From Nocardia aurantia (GTDB lineage: Bacteria > Actinomycetota > Actinomycetes > Mycobacteriales > Mycobacteriaceae), in assembly GCF_009604425.1 (NCBI RefSeq), contig NZ_WEGI01000022.1, positions 1 through 64,000 of the forward strand: DNA of 64,000 nt. The letters run 5' to 3'. Within the stretch, counting starts at the first letter, position 1. Each line of letters begins with the position of its first letter. The notes under the pieces were generated by a model that worked only from the letters and a program-made list of their open reading frames with translations, was not told the origin of the DNA and ran no database searches. Position numbers and translations under genes: made by a program. Positions 58,571 to 64,000 of this stretch are shown piece after piece.

Positions 58571-59416
58571 ATGGCGCCGGTGACTCGGGAACGCTCGAGC
58601 GCATCGGCCATCCGCATCGTTCGCAGGAATTTCTCCGCAACCATTCTGTCGTCGCTGCGCACCTTCGGCCGGGCGGTCGACATCGCCCGCGAATCGGTGT
58701 TCGGCGCACTCGGTGACATCGCGCGCGGCCGGTTCCAGTGGCGGGAAGCGGTGTTGCAGGCCTGGCGGCTGGTCACGGTCACGGCGATTCCGGCCGTACT
58801 CATCGCCATCCCGTTCGGCGTCATCGTCTCGGTGCAGGTCGGCAACCTCATCCACACCCTGGGCGCGGACTCGCTGCTCGGCGCGACCGGCGGCCTCGGC
58901 GTGATCAAACAGGGCGCACCCCTGGCCACCGGCTTCCTGCTCGGCGGCGCCGGCGCGGCCGCGATCGCCGCCGACCTCGGCGCGCGCACCATCCGCGAGG
59001 AGATCGACGCGCTGAACACCATGGGTATCAGCCCGATCCATCGCCTGGTGATCCCGCGGCTGGCGGCGATGCTGTTCGTCGCGCCGCTGCTCAACATCCT
59101 GATCATCTTCGTCGGCATCGTGGCCGGGTACGCGGTCGCCGTCGGCGGCCAGAACGTCACGCCGGGCAGCTACTGGGCCACCTTCGGCTCGTTCACCACG
59201 ACCGCCGACGTGTGGGTGTCGCTGCTGAAGGCGGTGCTGTTCGGCTTCATCGTGGTGGTCGTGGCCTGCCAGCGCGGGCTGGAGGCCAAGGGCGGCCCGC
59301 GCGGCGTGGCCGACGCGGTCAACGCGGCCGTGGTGCTGTCGGTGGTCTCGATCGTCGTGGTGAACCTCGGCATCACCCAGGTAACCGAGATGTTCCTGCC
59401 CACGAGGCTGGTGTGA
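58571..59416 (+). CDS. YrbE-type MlaE-family ABC permease (first of mce operon)
   Basis: A 281-residue permease of an Mce lipid-import system. After a cytoplasmic N-terminus it has about five membrane helices including IPFGVIVSVQVGNLIHTLGADS, APLATGFLLGGAGAAAIAADLGARTIREEIDAL (the EExDAL loop that contacts the ATPase), and the C-terminal FFLPTRLV-like end. GGAG at six bases supports the ATG at 58571; a GTG at 58499 would add 24 residues. Ends one base before the next gene. Confidence 0.92.
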   Translation: MAPVTRERSSASAIRIVRRNFSATILSSLRTFGRAVDIARESVFGALGDIARGRFQWREAVLQAWRLVTVTAIPAVLIAIPFGVIVSVQVGNLIHTLGADSLLGATGGLGVIKQGAPLATGFLLGGAGAAAIAADLGARTIREEIDALNTMGISPIHRLVIPRLAAMLFVAPLLNILIIFVGIVAGYAVAVGGQNVTPGSYWATFGSFTTTADVWVSLLKAVLFGFIVVVVACQRGLEAKGGPRGVADAVNAAVVLSVVSIVVVNLGITQVTEMFLPTRLV

Positions 59417-59417
59417 G

Positions 59418-60284
59418 ATGACCGTCTCCGCCTACCGGCCCAAGGGCCTGGCCTGGGCCGGCCGCGTGTACCGGCGCCGGGGCCTGGTCCTCGCCCGCGT
59501 CGAATCGCTGGGCTTCGTGCTGTCGTTCGTGTGGCAGGTGCTGTCCTCGATTCCGGTGACGCTGAAGCGGTATCGCAACGAGACGCTGCGCATCATCTCC
59601 GACATGACCTGGGGGCGCGGCTCGGTCATCGTCGGCGGCGGCACCGTGCCGATGATGATCGTGCTGGGCGTGGTCATGGGCGCGTCGGTGGCCGTCGAAT
59701 CGTTCACGCTGCTGAACATGCTGGGCATGGGCCCGGTGACCGGCATCGTCTCCGCCTACGCCACCACCCGGGAACTGGCCCCGATCATCGCGGCCATCGG
59801 ATTCGCCGCCCAGGCCGGTTGCCGCATCACCGCGGAGATCGGGTCGATGCGGATCTCCGAGGAGATAGACGCGATCGAGTCCCTGGGCCTGCGCTCGGTG
59901 CCGTTCGTCGTCACCACCCGGGTGATCTCCGGCGCGATCTCGATCGTGCCGACCTTCCTGATCGGGCTGATCCTGTCGTACTTCGCCTGCCGCGGGCTGA
60001 TCACGGTCGTGCACGGGCAGTCCGCCGGGGTCTACGATCACTACTTCTTCCAGTTCGTCTCCGGCTTCGACGTGATCGCCGCGGTGCTCAAGGTGGCCGT
60101 GTTCGCCACCGTCGTGATCCTGATCCACAGCTACTACGGGTTCTTCGCCACCGGCGGGCCGGAGGGCGTGGGGATCGCGTCCGGGCGCGCGGTGCGGGCC
60201 TCGTCGGTGGCGATCATCGCGCTGGACATGGTGCTCACCCTGCTGTTCTGGGGTGTCAACTCGACCGTCACGTTCACGGGGTAG
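59418..60284 (+). CDS. YrbE-type MlaE-family ABC permease (second of mce operon)
   Basis: A 288-residue paralogue of the preceding permease; the two form the heterodimeric channel. GCRITAEIGSMRISEEIDAIESLGL is the ATPase-contact loop, and VVMGASVAVESFTLLNMLGMGPVTG is the first core helix. The cognate ATPase (MceG/Mkl) is usually unlinked in actinobacteria and is not in the window. Starts at ATG 59418. Confidence 0.93.
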   Translation: MTVSAYRPKGLAWAGRVYRRRGLVLARVESLGFVLSFVWQVLSSIPVTLKRYRNETLRIISDMTWGRGSVIVGGGTVPMMIVLGVVMGASVAVESFTLLNMLGMGPVTGIVSAYATTRELAPIIAAIGFAAQAGCRITAEIGSMRISEEIDAIESLGLRSVPFVVTTRVISGAISIVPTFLIGLILSYFACRGLITVVHGQSAGVYDHYFFQFVSGFDVIAAVLKVAVFATVVILIHSYYGFFATGGPEGVGIASGRAVRASSVAIIALDMVLTLLFWGVNSTVTFTG

Positions 60285-60288
60285 CGCG

Positions 60289-61314
60289 ATGCCGGGTTAC
60301 GGGATGCCGGGAGTGGCCGTCGACAAGCGGCGGTCGATGCTGGTCGGGACCGTCGCGATCGCCGTCGTGGTGGCGGTCTTCGCCGCGGTGACGCTGTATC
60401 GCGAAGTGCGCGGGGACGATTCGCTGCGGGTCGCGCTGCACACCGAGCAGATCGGGGACGGCGTGCTCGCCGGGACGGCGGTGCGGGTGGACGGCGTCCA
60501 GGTCGGAACCGTCACCGACATCACCCCCGCCGACGGCGGCACCCAGCGAATCGGCTTGCGGCTGGACCGATCCCAGCTGCACGGCATCGACGACAGCATG
60601 CACGTCGACTACGCGCCCGCGAACCTGTTCGGGATCAGCGAGATCGAGCTGCGCCGCGGATCCGGCGGATCGCCGTTGCGTTCCGGCGGTGTCGTGGATC
60701 TGACCGGTGATCGTTCGGCGGCCGTCTTCGACGCCACCATGGGCGCCCTGCTGCGCAACCTGTCGCGGACCGGGGACGCGCTGCTGACTCCCCAACTCGC
60801 CACGGTGATCTCGCAACTCGCCGGCGATGTGCAGGCGTTCACGCCGCTGGTGCAGGCGATCATCTCGGTCGCCCAGACCATCACCGACAACCAGCGGATG
60901 CCGGCCTCGGATCTGGTGGGCCGGCTCGGGCCCGCCTTCGCCGGCGGCGGGCAGTTCGCGGGCGCGACCATCCAGGTACTGGATCTGTTGCGCAATATCC
61001 CACGGCTGCAACAGGATCGGTCGTCCTACGATGCCGGGGTGTCGACACTGACCGGGCAGTTGCTGCCCGGCCTGGCGGCCTTCGGCGGTGAGGCCGGACA
61101 GGAATTGTCCGGCGCCACAGACGCTCTCGCGCCGATCCTCACGATGCTGGCCCGGATGGTGCCGCAACCGCGGCAGTCCGGCGCCGATCTCGCCGAGTTG
61201 CTGCGGCGGCTGAACGCGGCGCTGCCGGACACCCCGAACGGGCCGGTGCTGAACACCGAGATCGACGTGCGCGGAGTTCCGGTGCTCGCGCCGCTGCTGG
61301 GAGGCGCCCGATGA
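60289..61314 (+). CDS. Mce family protein (MceA position)
   Basis: A 341-residue exported protein with one N-terminal membrane anchor (about 17-38). The MCE/MlaD domain (about 45-125) contains GDGVLAGTAVRVDGVQVGTVTDITP; the remainder is helical and builds the periplasmic needle. First MCE-domain subunit, starting four bases after the second permease. It imports hydrophobic molecules such as fatty acids or sterols in related operons. Confidence 0.9.
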   Translation: MPGYGMPGVAVDKRRSMLVGTVAIAVVVAVFAAVTLYREVRGDDSLRVALHTEQIGDGVLAGTAVRVDGVQVGTVTDITPADGGTQRIGLRLDRSQLHGIDDSMHVDYAPANLFGISEIELRRGSGGSPLRSGGVVDLTGDRSAAVFDATMGALLRNLSRTGDALLTPQLATVISQLAGDVQAFTPLVQAIISVAQTITDNQRMPASDLVGRLGPAFAGGGQFAGATIQVLDLLRNIPRLQQDRSSYDAGVSTLTGQLLPGLAAFGGEAGQELSGATDALAPILTMLARMVPQPRQSGADLAELLRRLNAALPDTPNGPVLNTEIDVRGVPVLAPLLGGAR

Positions 61315-62309
61315 AGGTCGGTGCGGCCCTGTGGCGACTGGGCCTGTTCGCGGTGGTGATGATCCTGGTGCTGACGGTGGTCTTCACCGCCATCAAGCGG
61401 CCGGTGTCCGGCCCCACCGAGGCACACGACGCGCTGTTCACCGACGCCAACGGGTTGAAGGTGGGCGACGACGTGCGGATGTACGGCGTGCAGGTGGGCA
61501 AGGTCGACGGCCTCCGGCTGGACGGCACGCTGGCGCGGGTTCGGCTGTCGCTGAAGACGAACACCCCGGTCTACGACAATTCGAAGCTGGCCATCCGCTA
61601 CCAGAACCTCACCGGGCAGCGCTATGTCGACCTGCAACAGCAGCCACAACCCGGCGTGCGGCTGACGGCCGGCACGACCGTCGGCATCGATCACACCGTG
61701 CCGTCCTTCGACGTCACCAGCATGTTCAACGGCCTGAAGCCGGTGCTGGCCACCATCTCTCCGGAGGCGATCAATCAATTCAGCGCCAGCATGGTCGCGC
61801 TGATCGAGGGTGACGGCAGCGGGGTCGGGCCGGCGCTGGACGCCATCGAGAAGCTAGCCTCCTACGTCGAGGACCGGCAGCAGGTCATCGGCACCCTGAT
61901 CCACAACATGTCCGACCTCTCGGACAGGGTCGGCGGCCGGGTGCACTACCTGGTGCCGCTGCTGGCCCGGCTCACCGACGTGTTCCAGGGCCTGCAGCAG
62001 AACATCGGTGGCCTGGCGCAGTTCGCGATGGCCGCGCCGTCGGTGCTCGGACCGCTGGACAGCCTGTTCACCGCGCTGGGCCTGGACACCGGTAGCGACG
62101 TGGACGCGTTGATCCGCAGGCTGTTTCCCGATCCGCAGGAGGCGGTCGACGTCTTCGGCAGGCTGCCCGGCCTGCTCGCCGGGGTCGACGCGGCCGTGCC
62201 GCACGGGCCGGCCGGCTGGAAGGCGCAGTGCAGCAAGGGTGTTGCCGATGTGCCGCCGGTGCTGCAGGTGCTGGTCTCCGGACAGCAGGTGGCGATATGC
62301 AACGGATGA
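61311..62309 (+). CDS. Mce family protein (MceB position)
   Basis: A 332-residue protein with an N-terminal anchor (about 8-28), the MCE domain (LFTDANGLKVGDDVRMYGVQVGKVDGL) and a helical region. Two C-terminal cysteines (WKAQCSKG, VAICNG), also seen in other MceB proteins, may form a disulfide. Four-base ATGA overlap with both neighbours. Confidence 0.92.
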   Translation: MKVGAALWRLGLFAVVMILVLTVVFTAIKRPVSGPTEAHDALFTDANGLKVGDDVRMYGVQVGKVDGLRLDGTLARVRLSLKTNTPVYDNSKLAIRYQNLTGQRYVDLQQQPQPGVRLTAGTTVGIDHTVPSFDVTSMFNGLKPVLATISPEAINQFSASMVALIEGDGSGVGPALDAIEKLASYVEDRQQVIGTLIHNMSDLSDRVGGRVHYLVPLLARLTDVFQGLQQNIGGLAQFAMAAPSVLGPLDSLFTALGLDTGSDVDALIRRLFPDPQEAVDVFGRLPGLLAGVDAAVPHGPAGWKAQCSKGVADVPPVLQVLVSGQQVAICNG

Positions 62310-63379
62310 CAGTGCGGCGCAACGCGGCCGGCGCGATCCCGCGGCATCGGCGCGGGACCGCCGCGCCTGTCACGGCCGCCCGGACGGAACGCCGGCAGCT
62401 GCGGCTCGGGCTGATCGGCGCGGCGCTGGTCCTGGTGTGCGCGGTGGCGGCGGGCCTGCTGTATGTGGTGCCGTTCGGCAAGAAGACCTACACCGCGGAA
62501 CTGTCCGAGGCGCAATCGGTGCAGACGGGCGACGATGTGCGCGTCGCCGGGATCATCGTCGGCAGCGTGAAATCGCTGCAGCTGAAACCGGATCGGGTGG
62601 TCATGCGGTTCACCGTCGACTCCGGGGTGTTCGTCGGGGACGAATCCACGCTGGACGTCCGGATGCTCACCGTGATCGGCGGCCACTACGTGGCACTGTT
62701 CCCCTCGGGCAGTAAACCGCTGGGCGGCAAGGCGATTCCGCCGGACCGGGTGCGGCTGCCGTACAGCCTGACCCAGACCTTCCAGGACGCGATCCGGCCG
62801 TTGCGGACCGTCGACGGAGATACGTTGCGGCGCAACCTGTCCGCGCTGGACTCCTCGATCGAGCAGGCGCCGGACGCGCTGCGCACCACCCTGGACACGG
62901 TCAACACGTATGTCGACGCGCTGAACCGCCAGCGCAGCCAGGTGTCGGCGGCCCTCTCGGTGGCCGACGAGTACGTCACCATGTACGACGGCGCCAAGAC
63001 CGATCTGGGCCGGTTGATGGACAGCGTCAACCTCCTGGAGAACGTGCTCGTGGACAAGCGTGCCGAGCTGCGCGAGGGAATCCGGTTGCTGCAGGCCGTG
63101 ATCGACCGCCTCGCCGCCCTCGCGCCGACCTGGAATTCCACGCTGGAGCCGAAACTGCGGGAACTCACCGACGCGTTGCCGCGACTGGAACAGCTCGGCG
63201 GACAGCTCGAGCCGGTGATCGGCACCGTCGCGGATCTGCGGGACAAGGTCCGGGGCTGGATGACGCCGGACGGCGTGACCGTCGATCAATCCGGGCAGAC
63301 CGTGACCGCGCCCGCCGGCGCCGATCCGCTGGCCGCGCTGCCCGGCGTGTGCGTCCCGGTACCGGGGAGGGACTGCTGA
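62306..63379 (+). CDS. Mce family protein (MceC position)
   Basis: A 357-residue protein. A basic N-terminus (1-30) precedes the anchor helix (about 34-54), the MCE domain (LSEAQSVQTGDDVRVAGIIVGSVKSL) and a long helical region with LDTVNTYVDALNRQRSQVSAALSVADEYV. The ATG at 62306 overlaps the MceB stop; the ATG at 62297 is an alternative. The stop TGATG shares a base with the next start. Confidence 0.92.
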   Translation: MTVRRNAAGAIPRHRRGTAAPVTAARTERRQLRLGLIGAALVLVCAVAAGLLYVVPFGKKTYTAELSEAQSVQTGDDVRVAGIIVGSVKSLQLKPDRVVMRFTVDSGVFVGDESTLDVRMLTVIGGHYVALFPSGSKPLGGKAIPPDRVRLPYSLTQTFQDAIRPLRTVDGDTLRRNLSALDSSIEQAPDALRTTLDTVNTYVDALNRQRSQVSAALSVADEYVTMYDGAKTDLGRLMDSVNLLENVLVDKRAELREGIRLLQAVIDRLAALAPTWNSTLEPKLRELTDALPRLEQLGGQLEPVIGTVADLRDKVRGWMTPDGVTVDQSGQTVTAPAGADPLAALPGVCVPVPGRDC

Positions 63380-64000
63380 TGACGCCACTGCACCGGATGC
63401 TCGGCTCCCGCGCGTTCATGTCCCTCGCCGGCGCACTCGCGCTCGTACTGCTGGTCGGCGTCGGCTATCTCGTGATCTTCCAGCCCGCGAAGCGGACCGA
63501 CTCCTATTGCGCGATCATGCCCGACAGCATCGGGTTGTACGTCGGCAATCAGGTGACCATGCGCGGCCTCCCGGTCGGCTCGGTCACCTCGATCGCACCG
63601 CGCAACGGGGCGGTGAAGGTCGAATTCGCCGTCGCCGCCGACAAACCCGTATACGCGGACGCCGGCGCGACCACGCTGTCCGACAGCGTCGTCGCCTCCC
63701 GGCAGCTCGCGATCGTGGCCGGCGGGCAGAACACCGCGCGGTGGGACCGCTCGCAGTGCCTCACGAAGACGCTGACCCCCAAGAGCATCACCGAGACCCT
63801 GAACGCGCTGGCCCAGCTGTCCGCGCAACTCGACGGACCCGACCAGGAGCATCCGGACGCGCTGGCCCGAGGGCTGTCCTCACTGAACGCCGCGACCACC
63901 GGCACCGGCCCGCAGATCAACGCGATCGTGCAGAAACTCAGCGGTGCGCTGTCCGCACCGGACGCTGACATCGCCCATCTGGCAGGCACTTTCGACGCGT
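63379..64000 (+). CDS. Mce family protein (MceD position), cut by window end
   Basis: The first 207 residues are visible. An anchor helix (about 12-32) is followed by the MCE domain with MPDSIGLYVGNQVTMRGLPVGSVTSI and a beginning helical region. The frame is open to the last base, so the rest of the gene and probably mceE and mceF lie to the right. The start overlaps the MceC stop by one base. Confidence 0.9.
   Translation, partial: MTPLHRMLGSRAFMSLAGALALVLLVGVGYLVIFQPAKRTDSYCAIMPDSIGLYVGNQVTMRGLPVGSVTSIAPRNGAVKVEFAVAADKPVYADAGATTLSDSVVASRQLAIVAGGQNTARWDRSQCLTKTLTPKSITETLNALAQLSAQLDGPDQEHPDALARGLSSLNAATTGTGPQINAIVQKLSGALSAPDADIAHLAGTFDA

Noticed and set aside
57955..59160. 401-codon open frame antisense to the first YrbE permease
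   Set aside because: The product is a Ser/Arg/Thr-rich sequence with no domain, whereas the plus strand carries an intact permease with MlaE motifs and a proper Shine-Dalgarno.

Overview
This is a contiguous high-G+C actinobacterial chromosome segment, most likely from Nocardia or a close relative. The left half follows a gene order known from mycobacteria: nucS, methylmalonyl-CoA epimerase, thiolase, a thioredoxin-fold protein, glgB/glgE/glgP, dinG, pncB, clpS, DUF2017, P1 peptidase, mec-cysO-cysM, rhomboid, an MBL phosphodiesterase, rph, rdgB and an LprD-like protein. The Scy/FilP-like cytoskeletal gene, the EspG/DUF3558 cassette, the F420-type reductase family and an Mce operon also fit Nocardia. 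Genus assignment is inference (about 0.7).

Layout. 1-270: a 5S rRNA gene followed by three successive hairpins. 0.7-7.5 kb: rhomboid-like protein, NucS mismatch endonuclease, zinc-ribbon protein, coiled-coil polarity protein, epimerase and thiolase, DUF3817 protein, CnoX-like protein and a secreted subtilisin-inhibitor-type protein. 7.5-16 kb: alpha-glucan metabolism (GlgB, GlgE, GlgP) with a dienelactone hydrolase and a DUF2255 protein. 16-24 kb: an SRPBCC/acyl-CoA-ligase fusion, a purine permease and the pncB-pncA-dinG operon. 24-32 kb: ClpS, DUF2017, P1 peptidase, the CysO sulfur-carrier cysteine pathway, rhomboid, cAMP-phosphodiesterase-like protein, Rph, RdgB and LprD/DUF3817. 32-35 kb: a divergent SDR/MFS pair.

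The accessory region runs from about 35.5 to 58 kb. It holds a type VII secretion-associated cassette (DUF3558 lipoprotein, helical protein, WXG-motif protein, EspG), an epoxide hydrolase, a truncated LysR regulator, and a likely antibiotic-modification block (SnoaL-like, flavin monooxygenase, Vat-type acetyltransferase). Next is a compact four-gene minus-strand operon (43340-48710) encoding a DUF4365/Mrr-like QxK nuclease, an orphan protein with an OB-like C-terminus, a winged-helix-like protein, and a 1055-residue protein with two P-loop ATPase modules, the second HerA/FtsK-like. I regard this operon as the best candidate for an undescribed, probably anti-phage or anti-plasmid, system. Small regulator-linked enzyme operons follow (PadR/flavin monooxygenase; XRE/NTF2-cupin-quinone oxidoreductase), then scattered single genes. 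From 58.6 kb an Mce lipid-import operon (two YrbE permeases and four Mce proteins) runs off the right edge.

The most striking single-gene oddity is CysO. Its diglycine terminus, which must be exposed to form the thiocarboxylate, is followed by an 18-residue tail made by a 24-bp tandem repeat, and the gene for the JAMM protease Mec sits immediately upstream. All functional statements rest on motif reading and family knowledge; no database search was run.
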